This document shows positions 24,405 through 32,168 of a DNA stretch of 64,000 nucleotides, piece by piece. This DNA comes from Corynebacterium sp. MSK008 (lineage in GTDB: Bacteria > Actinomycetota > Actinomycetes > Mycobacteriales > Mycobacteriaceae). The first letter of the stretch is position 1; the number at the start of each line of letters is the position of its first letter. The position numbers and the translations under genes are program-made. The stretch spans positions 1 to 64,000 of the forward strand of contig NZ_JASPJX010000003.1 in NCBI RefSeq assembly GCF_030232585.1, given 5' to 3'. Below the pieces are notes generated by a model. It had not been told where the DNA came from. It did no database searches and saw only the letters and a list, made by a program, of their open reading frames with translations.

Positions 24405-25424
24405 ATGAAGACTCCTCTTTCCTCCGTAGAGATTTGCGCTGGCGCTGGCGGACAAGCGCTCGGGCTTGAACGAGCTGGTTTCGCAATGCGAGCGGCCGTG
24501 GAACTAGACCACCATGCCGCGGCAACCCTTCGAGCCAATCGCCCCGAATGGAATGTCATCGAAGGTGATGTTCTTGACTTCGACATCAGCCCGTACTCAG
24601 ATGATCTCGACCTTCTCGCCGGCGGCGTTCCATGTCCCCCGTTTTCAGTTGCGGGTAAGCAACTTGGCCCTGAAGATGAGCGAGATCTCTTCCCCCGGGC
24701 GCTCCAGTTAGTCCGTACTGCTAACCCAAAAGCAGTCATGTTGGAAAACGTCCGTGGACTTTCCCAACCAAGATTTGCCGCATACCGGAGCGAACTCATT
24801 GCCGAACTCGAGGACATGGGATATGTCGTTTTTTGGGAGCTCATCACCGCAGCAGACTACGGATTAGCCCAGCTAAGGCCCCGGTTCATCCTCGTAGCCC
24901 TTAAAGAAAGATTCCGCGACTTTTTTGCTTGGCCTGCTCCGGTGGAACATAGCCTCACTGTTGGCGAAGCCCTCCGCGATCTGATGGCTGAAGGTGGGTG
25001 GCCCGGGGCCGCGAAGTGGGCCGAGAGAGCCCGCGGAATTGGCCCGACTTTGGTTGGCGGTAGCAAGAAACATGGCGGTCCAGACCTAGGTCCAACGCGA
25101 GCCCGCGAAGCATGGGCACGTCTCGGAGTTAAAGGCTCCTCCATTGCAGAAGAAGCGCCTGGACCAGACTTCCCGGTTGATCCAGCCATTGAGATGCCAC
25201 GACTGACGGTAAGGATGGGTGGTGTTCTTCAGGGTTTCCCTGCCGACTGGGATTGGCAGGGCGGCAAAACCGCTGCCTGGAAGCAGGTTGGCAATGCTTT
25301 CCCACCTCCGGTGGCAGAAGCCGTCGGTCAATCTATCGCGGCGGCGTTACACATGGAAGAAATTCCCAACGAGTCGGTTCCTGCTACGCCGGCTCATCCG
25401 GACCAGGCATTACTGAAGGCTTGA
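24405..25424 (+). CDS. C5-cytosine DNA methyltransferase of the NgoMIV-like system
   Basis: This 339-aa protein has ordered m5C motifs: I (ICAGAGGQALGLERAG), IV with catalytic Cys77 in GGVPCPPFSVAGKQ, VI (MLENVRGL), VIII (QLRPRF) and X (QVGNAFPPP). It should transfer methyl from AdoMet to the C5 of a cytosine in the same site cut by the overlapping nuclease, GCCGGC if the nuclease family call holds. ATG 24405 lies 8 nt after TAGACT (leaderless). The stop TGA overlaps the nuclease ATG by one base. The DNA is AT-richer than the flanks and uses rarer codons, a sign of transfer. Confidence 0.88.
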   Translation: MKTPLSSVEICAGAGGQALGLERAGFAMRAAVELDHHAAATLRANRPEWNVIEGDVLDFDISPYSDDLDLLAGGVPCPPFSVAGKQLGPEDERDLFPRALQLVRTANPKAVMLENVRGLSQPRFAAYRSELIAELEDMGYVVFWELITAADYGLAQLRPRFILVALKERFRDFFAWPAPVEHSLTVGEALRDLMAEGGWPGAAKWAERARGIGPTLVGGSKKHGGPDLGPTRAREAWARLGVKGSSIAEEAPGPDFPVDPAIEMPRLTVRMGGVLQGFPADWDWQGGKTAAWKQVGNAFPPPVAEAVGQSIAAALHMEEIPNESVPATPAHPDQALLKA

Positions 25425-26314
25425 TGATGAATCCAGATTCTCAACAAAACCGGTCGATACTTGCAACAGCCCGCGCCTCGCTACTCGAAGAATTAGTAGA
25501 AACCGGTACGTTATCCATTTCAACGACCGGGGTTGCATCCAACGCTGATAGCAGCAGCAAGGCGAGCCGTGATATCGCGCTCCACATGGCACGCGCGCTC
25601 AACGCCCGCGTTGGAAACAAAATCCCCGGTCAATCTGCGGGCGCAATCTTCGAAAATGCTGTTGCAGGTTTTATCCGTGAATCCTTTCCGAGAATGCGAT
25701 CCACCCGCCCGGGTAACTGGCGTGTACACACGGTTGGCGGTTCCAGACGAGGAAGCCACGTCGACCAATTCGAACCTTACCGGCACCTCGCAGACCTAGC
25801 CGACGCAGTTAATGAGACCCCTCAACTCGCAGCGGCGTTAGGGAATTCCTACACCATTAGCCCGGATATCTTAGTTTCTCGGGCCGCATTATCCGACGAT
25901 GAGCTAAACGCGGATGGCCCGCTGGTCGATTCGAGTACCGCAATGTCAAGCCCGATCCGGGCCAGAAACTGTAATCCTCCCGCCGAACTCTTACACGCAG
26001 TCATTAGCTGTAAGTTCACGATGCGCAGCGATAGGGCCCAAAACACTCGGGCTGAGGCTCTAAATCTCATTAGAAACAGAAAAGGCCGAGCTCCGCATAT
26101 CGTTGCGGTGACCGCAGAACCACTTTTGCCCCGCATCGCATCACTTGCTCTGGGCACGGGAGACATTGATATGGTCTATCACGCAGCGCTACCCGAGTTG
26201 ACTGACGCAGTACAGAATGTTGGCTCCGAGGAGGCCAACGAGCTGCTTGAGATGCTCACCGACGGAAACCGATTGAGGGACATTACGGACCTACCCCTCG
26301 ACTTGATCGCGTAA
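25424..26314 (+). CDS. NgoMIV-family type II restriction endonuclease
   Basis: This 296-aa protein has the signature of NgoMIV (tetrameric, cuts GCCGGC): Glu77 in FEN, Asp148 in SPDIL, then SCKFTMRSDRAQNTRAE with Ser195-Cys196-Lys197 and Glu211. These map onto the NgoMIV active-site residues Glu70, Asp140, Ser185-Cys186-Lys187 and Glu201 with a small offset. The family match is strong through the C-terminal half (GRAPHIVAVTAEP, LALGTGDIDMVYH). ATG 25424 shares a base with the methyltransferase stop, so nuclease translation depends on methyltransferase translation, a common safety order. Confidence 0.88.
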   Translation: MMNPDSQQNRSILATARASLLEELVETGTLSISTTGVASNADSSSKASRDIALHMARALNARVGNKIPGQSAGAIFENAVAGFIRESFPRMRSTRPGNWRVHTVGGSRRGSHVDQFEPYRHLADLADAVNETPQLAAALGNSYTISPDILVSRAALSDDELNADGPLVDSSTAMSSPIRARNCNPPAELLHAVISCKFTMRSDRAQNTRAEALNLIRNRKGRAPHIVAVTAEPLLPRIASLALGTGDIDMVYHAALPELTDAVQNVGSEEANELLEMLTDGNRLRDITDLPLDLIA

Positions 26315-26408
26315 AGAATCACGTTGAGTTTGCAGCTGAAAATTTGGTGCCAAACCCGAGCCCACTGAAACTATCAGTGACGTATCTCGTTCTCACCGAC
26401 CAATCACC
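26315..26408. other. Convergent spacer inside the defence island
   Basis: This 94-bp AT-rich spacer lies between the restriction gene and the second methyltransferase gene. CACTGA/TCAGTG (26363-26379) and TTTGG/CCAAA (about 26343-26355) form small hairpins. Neither has a clear U run, so termination here is uncertain. Confidence 0.5.
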
Positions 26409-27455
26409 TCATTTATATCCCTCTATATGTTTCATTAAAGTGCCTCCGATAACCTCCCCAAGCCGAACAGGCACCGCGTTTCCGATCAAACGACCCAAAA
26501 CTCCGAACCTCACCTTTTCTCCTGGCGCAACAAATTCGTATCCTTCGGGAAACGTTTGAAGAATAGCCGCTTCTCGCAGCGAAATTGCTCTGTCCTGAGA
26601 CGGGTGTCCGAAGCGGCCGTTACCGTAACCGAAGCATTGGGTGGTTATTGTGGGGCTAGGCTCATCCCAGGTCATTCGTCCATACACGCTTGAGTAGGTA
26701 GCCCCTGAATCCCTTTGATGACAGGAAGACTGAAGCGATATCGGCCAATCACGCCAGGTACCTCCAGGCTTGGAGTGCCGAATCCGTTCGAGATTTTTGG
26801 CACTCAATCTTGAGGCTGTGTGCAGCGGATCATTTGAGTCCACCTCACCAGCCTTCAGAGCAGGCAAGTCATAGATTGCATCTCTCACTGTACGCCTTAG
26901 ATGGTAGTCTGACACCAGGCTTAAGCCTTCCGGCCCTAATTTCGATGCGATTAGTACAAGCCGCTTACGAGTCTGGGGAACTCCCCAGCGGACCGCCTCG
27001 ACCACCGACCATTCAACATAGTACTTGCTTAGGTAACCGAGTAGTTCGGCGAAAACAGGATGGCGACATAACTGGGGTACATTCTCCATAACGACCAGAT
27101 CCGGCTGCACGGTTTCGACGATGCGGCCAAACTCTCTTACAAGCCTCCATCCCTCCCCCTCGCCTTTCTTCCGATGGGATTGGCTGTACGTGGAGAACGG
27201 TTGACACGGGGGGCAACCTGCAATTAGGGTGTGCTGCCCCCCAACGAGAAACCTCGTAATTTCGTCAAGATCCACCTCCGCAACATTGCGCTCTCGAAAC
27301 TGAGCTCGGTTATTGAATTCATACGGATATCGACAGTTTTCATCAAGATCAAAGCCAGCTTCAACATCAATCCCGCTTTTCAATAGTCCGTGAGTCAGTC
27401 CACCAACTCCGCAGAAGAGGTCAACAGCCTTTATAGTTGAAATACCTTGTTGCAT
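26409..27455 (-). CDS. Second C5-cytosine DNA methyltransferase (Dcm family)
   Basis: This 348-aa protein has motif I DLFCGVGGLTHGL, motif IV GCPPCQPFST (catalytic Cys84), motif VI MENV, motif VIII QTRKRLVLIA, a target-recognition region (about 190-260), RMTWDEPSPTITT, and motif X GNAVPVRLGEVIGG. It is not a close copy of the other island methyltransferase, so it likely has a different site. It is the last gene of a minus-strand run with DUF262 and HEPN genes, with a 71-bp gap and its own GGGGAAAG before ATG 27455. Composition is AT-rich. No cognate nuclease of a standard type is adjacent. Confidence 0.88.
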   Translation of the reverse strand: MQQGISTIKAVDLFCGVGGLTHGLLKSGIDVEAGFDLDENCRYPYEFNNRAQFRERNVAEVDLDEITRFLVGGQHTLIAGCPPCQPFSTYSQSHRKKGEGEGWRLVREFGRIVETVQPDLVVMENVPQLCRHPVFAELLGYLSKYYVEWSVVEAVRWGVPQTRKRLVLIASKLGPEGLSLVSDYHLRRTVRDAIYDLPALKAGEVDSNDPLHTASRLSAKNLERIRHSKPGGTWRDWPISLQSSCHQRDSGATYSSVYGRMTWDEPSPTITTQCFGYGNGRFGHPSQDRAISLREAAILQTFPEGYEFVAPGEKVRFGVLGRLIGNAVPVRLGEVIGGTLMKHIEGYK

Positions 27456-27526
27456 CTTTCCCCACAACTACCGTTAAACTGCCGTTCTTTCCCGGGTAGC
27501 GGATAAGAACTGCGGATGTGCGCTAA

Positions 27527-28252
27527 TCAGCAAACCTTAGCTGTAAGGTCACCCTCTATAAAATCGACAAAAGATTCGACTACCTCATCGAGGTAGTTTC
27601 CGATCGCCAGGGTTAGCCTCTCCATGTCGTCATATTGCATTTCTCCCCCACATTCAACGAACGACAGAGAACCGTGTGCTAGACCGTTCCTACGATTTTT
27701 CACTAGGGCTAACGGACCCAGATCGTCTCTAACATGACGCTTCGCACCTGTTCTTGTATCCGCCGAGAATATTGGCTCTGCGCCTAAGCGACTGAACAGC
27801 TCCTCTATCGCTTTGTCATCCCAATTACCGCCGCCTCCTGGATCTATCTCAAATTTGGCAACCGAGAGTCGATCTACGAGTTGATCGCTAAGTTTCAGAG
27901 CCGCCTTAAGCCTCTTTTCCGGTCCCAGCTCCTCGTGCGTACGAGCAACTGCTCTGGTCCATTCACGTCTTAGCTCCAGCGACAACTCGATCGGAGCAAT
28001 ACATTGCACCTGGATTTCAGCCGTAATTGCCTGCAGACATCTTGTGACCGTAGCTTCTACTAAATTGTAAAGCTGTAGATATAGGTTCGAGGTTAAGATT
28101 TTAGTTTGCTGGGGCGAAATTGTTACGCCTGTCTTGGCTAACCTTGGTACACCGTGCCGCGTCTCGTCTTCAAGACCTTTCAGCAAATCTAGGTAGGTTT
28201 CCACTTCGCTGTACCGCTCAAAATAGAACGACCGCAAATCAATCGCTGACAC
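27527..28252 (-). CDS. HEPN-like nuclease, MAE_28990/MAE_18760 family
   Basis: This 241-aa helical protein has the HEPN catalytic pattern R-x4-H at Arg188 to His193 (RNGLAH), near the C-terminus. It fits the MAE_28990/MAE_18760 (RiboL-PSP-HEPN) group, predicted ribonucleases often next to restriction-modification or DUF262 genes. Its start overlaps the upstream DUF262 gene by 14 bp, so the two are coupled and probably form one effector-sensor pair. RNA cleavage leading to growth arrest is the expected action, inferred from the family. No ribosome-binding site of its own is obvious. Confidence 0.78.
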   Translation of the reverse strand: MSAIDLRSFYFERYSEVETYLDLLKGLEDETRHGVPRLAKTGVTISPQQTKILTSNLYLQLYNLVEATVTRCLQAITAEIQVQCIAPIELSLELRREWTRAVARTHEELGPEKRLKAALKLSDQLVDRLSVAKFEIDPGGGGNWDDKAIEELFSRLGAEPIFSADTRTGAKRHVRDDLGPLALVKNRRNGLAHGSLSFVECGGEMQYDDMERLTLAIGNYLDEVVESFVDFIEGDLTAKVC

Positions 28253-29333
28253 AACTCACCAGCTTCTGGCTCACAAATTCGATTCTCCCGTTTAAGCGCG
28301 CAATTGCATTAGCCCCATCAGAACTGGTTATTCGATAAAACTCGTCAGATTCAAGCCAATCACGGACATTCAGCTGCGCCGCAGTGCAGTTAGCTAATTT
28401 GGGATACTTCTGAAGAGCGGTGTCCACCCCAACGGCAATCGCCTCGAACCTAGACCGTGGAGTCGATTTGCCGGTTTCAGATTTCTTAAATCCGTATGGG
28501 AAATTCCGATTCACAAAATCGAGAATTCGGTCAACCCGTTGCTTGTATTGCTCCTTGAGGAGCGGGTTTTCCTCAAACTCGTGGTTCATATCTTTTACAT
28601 AATTGTAGAGAAAGGATGCTGGCCTATCGTCATACTTATCAAGACCATCCCCATACGCCAGCAACCGAGTGATCAGTTCTTCATACTCACGTTCATCCTT
28701 ACGCTTCTCTGATACGGGTGCGAGGTCATGTAGCAGAGTATGTTCTGCCATATCGATAACTAACGACATAAACGGACCGGCCAAGGCCCCGCGCCGAATT
28801 TCAGCTTGGTTGGCAATCTTGCTGCCTGTATTAATCCGCTCGAACATGTCAAGGCGCGCTGCTTGATCTGCATGCTCATTCAGTACGATTCCCCGAACGG
28901 AACGATTTTTGATCTTGCGCTGTCGTGAAGTAGGCAGGTCGGAAAATCGAAATCCTGAAAGCTCGGTCAGTGGGTCCAACTCTCCCAACGTGAAGTCCTG
29001 GTAGATAAATTCCTCAATGGTACGCAATCTCTGCGATCCATCTACGATCTCAAGCCGACCATCTGACATCTCCCAGAAAAATATGAATGGAATGGGCAAA
29101 CCCATTATCAACGATTCGATGAAGCGGGACTTACGTCTCTCCTCCCAGGTGAAATTTCGTTGATACTCTGGAACTACAAAATCGCCGACATGGACCTTTT
29201 GCGCAAGCATCTCGACGGAATACTCTGTCAGATAGAATTCGATCCGCTTTGACTGCTCGATAATTTGAGCTTCCGCCCGCTCGACTGCATCAATACTGGG
29301 TTTATCCTGTCGAGAATCATTCACGCTAAACAT
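28239..29333 (-). CDS. DUF262 (GmrS/SspE-like) sensor NTPase
   Basis: The N-terminal DUF262 domain has YQRNFTWE (57-64), IPFIFFWE and the hallmark DGSQR (98-102) of this ParB-related nucleotidase family, found in GmrSD, BrxU and SspE. The rest (about 200-364) is helical with no DUF1524/HNH nuclease, so the cutting function must come from a partner, here the overlapping HEPN protein. I prefer ATG 29333, 7 nt after TAACCT (leaderless). A GTG at 29390 would add 19 residues. It is the first gene of the minus-strand unit, AT-rich and likely acquired. Confidence 0.8.
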   Translation of the reverse strand: MFSVNDSRQDKPSIDAVERAEAQIIEQSKRIEFYLTEYSVEMLAQKVHVGDFVVPEYQRNFTWEERRKSRFIESLIMGLPIPFIFFWEMSDGRLEIVDGSQRLRTIEEFIYQDFTLGELDPLTELSGFRFSDLPTSRQRKIKNRSVRGIVLNEHADQAARLDMFERINTGSKIANQAEIRRGALAGPFMSLVIDMAEHTLLHDLAPVSEKRKDEREYEELITRLLAYGDGLDKYDDRPASFLYNYVKDMNHEFEENPLLKEQYKQRVDRILDFVNRNFPYGFKKSETGKSTPRSRFEAIAVGVDTALQKYPKLANCTAAQLNVRDWLESDEFYRITSSDGANAIARLNGRIEFVSQKLVSCVSD

Positions 29334-29439
29334 CTTGCCAAGGTTACTTTGGTAAATCCACCTATTTTGCCCACCTAGTTTGACGGTCACTCAGCGCATG
29401 GCGGCCTGGACTAACCTTTGACACCCTATTTATTCTTTA
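29334..29439. other. Right edge of the defence island
   Basis: An AT-rich stretch separates the DUF262 gene from the ECF transporter genes; runs such as TATTTATTCTTTA contrast with the GC-rich DNA from 29460 on. It holds the DUF262 promoter (TAACCT near 29341-29346, minus strand). No tRNA, transposase or clear direct repeat marks the junction. Confidence 0.5.
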
Positions 29440-30576
29440 CTACCCATAACAATTGAGTTCCATGGCGAAGACGGTGTCGTGGCAGGTGAAGATCACGGCC
29501 TGGCCGGAGCGGAGGCCGCAGGCAATGAGGGCGTGGGCGCGGTCGCGGGAGGAGGCGTCGAGGCCGACGTCGGGTTCGTCGAGAAGCACAAGCGGGCAAT
29601 TCTGGGCGAAGACCTGGGCGAGCTGAGCCAGGCGTAAGTGCGCGGCTGGCAGGTCGAGAGGGTGGGTTTCCGGGTCGAGGCCGAGTTCGGCGACGGCGTC
29701 CGGGTCGCCGACGAACTCCCCCACCGTGGATTCGGCGAGTTGGTCGGCAGCGCGCTGCAGGGCGAGTGAGACGCCAAGGCCGTGGGTCTGCTCGAGACCC
29801 GGGTTGCCGTCGAGGCCGGCCATCGCGCGCAGCAGTGTGGTCTTGCCGGCACCGTTGTCGCCGCGCAGCCACACGGCCTGGCCGGGGCGCACGGTCAGGT
29901 GGATCGGGCCGGCGGTGAACTCCGGGTCCTCGTTTGCGCGGAACTGCCACCACTTGCGGGGTTTTCCGCCGCGGGTGGCGGTGATCTCGCCGAGGTCGAT
30001 CGGCTCACCGGTGGTCGTCACGCGTGGGGGCAGGCTGGTGCCGTGGGTGGGAGGGGGTGAGGGAGACAGGATGCCATCGATAAGCGAAAGCTTTGCTGCA
30101 TCAAGGCGGGGGCGGTTGCCGAGGACCACGATGCGCGACGGCAGGGCTTCGAGCAGGCGGATGATGTGGGTGGCGGAGGTGGGGTCGAGGCCGGCGAAGG
30201 GGTCGTCGAGAAGCAGGATGTCTGGCTCGAGGACCGCGACCGCCGCGATGGCCAGGCGGCGTGTTTGGCCGCCGGAGAGTTGTGCGGGGTGGCGCTCGGC
30301 GAGCTCGGTCAGGCCCGCGGCGCTAAGGACGCGCTCGCAGCGGCGTTGCATCTCCGGGATGGGTGTGCCGCGCTGCTCGAGGCCTAGCGCAACCTCTTCG
30401 ATGACCGTGTCGCGCAGGTAGGACACGTGCGCGGTGGCGTCCTGCTGGACCACGGCGGCGCCCGCCCACTCGTTGTGGGCCTGGGCGGCGAGGGTGGTCA
30501 GACCCGCGCCGGAATTGCCGATGACCTCGACGGTGCGGTGCTGGTCGAGCGCTTGGGTGAGCGGGGTTAGATCCAT
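29440..30576 (-). CDS. ECF transporter ATPase, two fused domains
   Basis: This 378-aa protein has two ABC domains in one chain, as in EcfA1A2. Domain 1 has a defective Walker A (GNSGAGLTT, 20-28, Leu for Lys) but a good signature LSGGQ (100-104). Domain 2 has a perfect Walker A (GDNGAGKTT, 239-247) and Walker B LVLLDEP but a degenerate signature (LPAAHLRLAQ). Together they can make only one complete ATP site. The last codons are AT-rich and end at the island edge, so the natural C-terminus may have been replaced. It overlaps the T-component gene by 10 bp. Confidence 0.82.
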   Translation of the reverse strand: MDLTPLTQALDQHRTVEVIGNSGAGLTTLAAQAHNEWAGAAVVQQDATAHVSYLRDTVIEEVALGLEQRGTPIPEMQRRCERVLSAAGLTELAERHPAQLSGGQTRRLAIAAVAVLEPDILLLDDPFAGLDPTSATHIIRLLEALPSRIVVLGNRPRLDAAKLSLIDGILSPSPPPTHGTSLPPRVTTTGEPIDLGEITATRGGKPRKWWQFRANEDPEFTAGPIHLTVRPGQAVWLRGDNGAGKTTLLRAMAGLDGNPGLEQTHGLGVSLALQRAADQLAESTVGEFVGDPDAVAELGLDPETHPLDLPAAHLRLAQLAQVFAQNCPLVLLDEPDVGLDASSRDRAHALIACGLRSGQAVIFTCHDTVFAMELNCYG

Positions 30577-31265
30577 AGGACCACCGCCACGCAGGTCAAC
30601 GGGATGAGGACACGGGCGGTGCGCTGGAGGGTGCTGTCGTGCACGGGGCGCAGGACGGTGCGGGGGCCGGTGAGGTCGTAGCCTGCGGTTTCCAACGCCT
30701 GGCCGCGGGCGCCGGCCTGGGTGAGTAGCTCCGTGAGCACGGGCATGATCAGATGCGGGACGACCGTTTTGGTTGTGATCGGGCGCTGCTTAAGTCGGTT
30801 GGCGTCGCGGGTGATGCGTGCCCGGTTGGCGCCCTGGGGGCCGAGCTGCAGAGTGGTGCCGGCGATGTAGCCGATACGGTTGCCGCCCTTTGTGCTCTGC
30901 AGCGCCTTGGCCAGATCCGGCGTGCGCGTCCAGGCCACGGCGGCGAGCAGGCACGCGACCAGCGCGGTGAAGCGGGCGGTGAGGTGGGCGGCGTCGGCGA
31001 GCCCGTCGGAGGTGAGCAGTGGGGCGATGCGGTGCTCACCGTAGGGCGCGTGGATGAGCACCATCGACGCGGCGACGGGCACGGCGAGGATTGCGGTGGA
31101 CGCCACGACGGACGGGTTGCGGGTGCGCCATGTGCCGGTCGTTAGGGCTGCGGCGATGATGGCGAGCGAGGCTGACGGGGTGTTGATCCCCAGCGCCAGA
31201 ATCCAGCCGGACGCGCCGACGGCCAAAGCGGTCAGCGGGTTCAGGCGGGTGTGTGGCTGGGACAC
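30567..31265 (-). CDS. ECF transporter transmembrane T component
   Basis: This 232-aa protein has about five membrane helices and a cytoplasmic segment with the short Ala-Arg-Gly motif (AGARGQALETAGYDL) through which EcfT binds the ATPases. It is the energy-coupling subunit linking the S component to the fused ATPase. The GTG start (31263-31265) lies 15 bp after the S-component stop. It is co-transcribed between the S and A genes. Confidence 0.82.
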   Translation of the reverse strand: MSQPHTRLNPLTALAVGASGWILALGINTPSASLAIIAAALTTGTWRTRNPSVVASTAILAVPVAASMVLIHAPYGEHRIAPLLTSDGLADAAHLTARFTALVACLLAAVAWTRTPDLAKALQSTKGGNRIGYIAGTTLQLGPQGANRARITRDANRLKQRPITTKTVVPHLIMPVLTELLTQAGARGQALETAGYDLTGPRTVLRPVHDSTLQRTARVLIPLTCVAVVLWI

Positions 31266-31280
31266 TGGGGTTGCTCGGGG

Positions 31281-32063
31281 CTACTTGCTCTGCGGGGCGA
31301 AGGCGGCGACGGTACGCTTCGGCAGCGCCTTGACCGTGAAGTACGCCACCAGCATGACAATGACCTTGTCCACCGGGTCGGAGATGAACGCCTGGGTGGT
31401 CACGGACGCGATGAGCGAGCCGCCCATCTCGCGGAACAGGCTGACCAGCGCGCCGGTGCCCACACCGGCGGTGCCGCCGTAAACGTAGGCGGCAACAGGG
31501 GCTGCGACCATGCCGCCGACGATGCCGAGCACCAGGCCGAAACCGATCACGGTGGCAATGTTGCGCAGCGCGTTGAAGCGGTGGATGAACACGCCGGCCA
31601 GCCAACCGACGAGCGCCGCACCCGCGGCGAACGGCAGCGCTGCCGGGTTGAGCAGGCCCCACACGACGTTGTTCAGCGCGCCGGTGGCCATACCCGCGAC
31701 CGGGCCGGCCAGGGCCGCGACGAGCACCGTGCCCACGGAATCCAGGTACAACGGCAGGCCGATGGAGCCGACGATCTCGCCGACGACGGAGTTGATGATG
31801 ATCGCGATCGGGATCAGGCCCAGCGTGCGCGCAGGCAGTACGGGGATCACGGCGGCGAGGAGCAGGATGGTGCCGATGCCGTAGCCGGCAAGCAGCGCGA
31901 TGCCTGGGCCGGAGCCGGTGACCTGGTCCCAGTCAGCCGGGTGGACCAGGACGAAGTACAGCCAGGTGGCGGCGATAAACAGGGCGCCTGCGATGGCGAG
32001 GGCGCGGCGAGCAGGGGTCCATTCGGCCTTCTGCGCGGCCTGCGTGGAAACAGTGTGTGACAT
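31281..32063 (-). CDS. ECF transporter substrate-binding S component
   Basis: This 260-aa protein has six or more membrane helices and a short N-terminal cytoplasmic part. It is the specificity subunit. The substrate is not determined from sequence, but the nucleoside hydrolase and MFS genes just upstream on the same strand suggest a nucleoside, nucleobase or related compound. GGAG lies 6 nt before ATG 32063. A promoter and terminator-like hairpin in the short 5' UTR point to attenuation. Confidence 0.75.
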   Translation of the reverse strand: MSHTVSTQAAQKAEWTPARRALAIAGALFIAATWLYFVLVHPADWDQVTGSGPGIALLAGYGIGTILLLAAVIPVLPARTLGLIPIAIIINSVVGEIVGSIGLPLYLDSVGTVLVAALAGPVAGMATGALNNVVWGLLNPAALPFAAGAALVGWLAGVFIHRFNALRNIATVIGFGLVLGIVGGMVAAPVAAYVYGGTAGVGTGALVSLFREMGGSLIASVTTQAFISDPVDKVIVMLVAYFTVKALPKRTVAAFAPQSK

Positions 32064-32088
32064 GGAAAACTCCGGGTGTGCGGGGAAC

Positions 32089-32148
32089 GAAAAAAGCGAG
32101 CCCTGATCGCCTATGTCACCTCGGCGGGGCTATCGGTTCGGGAGTGTA
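32089..32148 (-). promoter_or_regulatory. Promoter plus 5'-UTR attenuator hairpin before the ECF operon
   Basis: On the minus strand TACACT (32143-32148) is followed about 12 nt later by AGCCC (32127-32131) pairing with GGGCT (32099-32103). A nested CGCC/GGCG stem closes the 11-nt loop GAGGTGACATA, and T6 (32090-32095) follows. The hairpin with its U run lies about 30 nt before the S-component start. It is either a riboswitch-like attenuator or the terminator of the upstream hydrolase gene. Confidence 0.5.
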
Positions 32149-32168
32149 GCAGGGGTGGTTTTGCCGGC

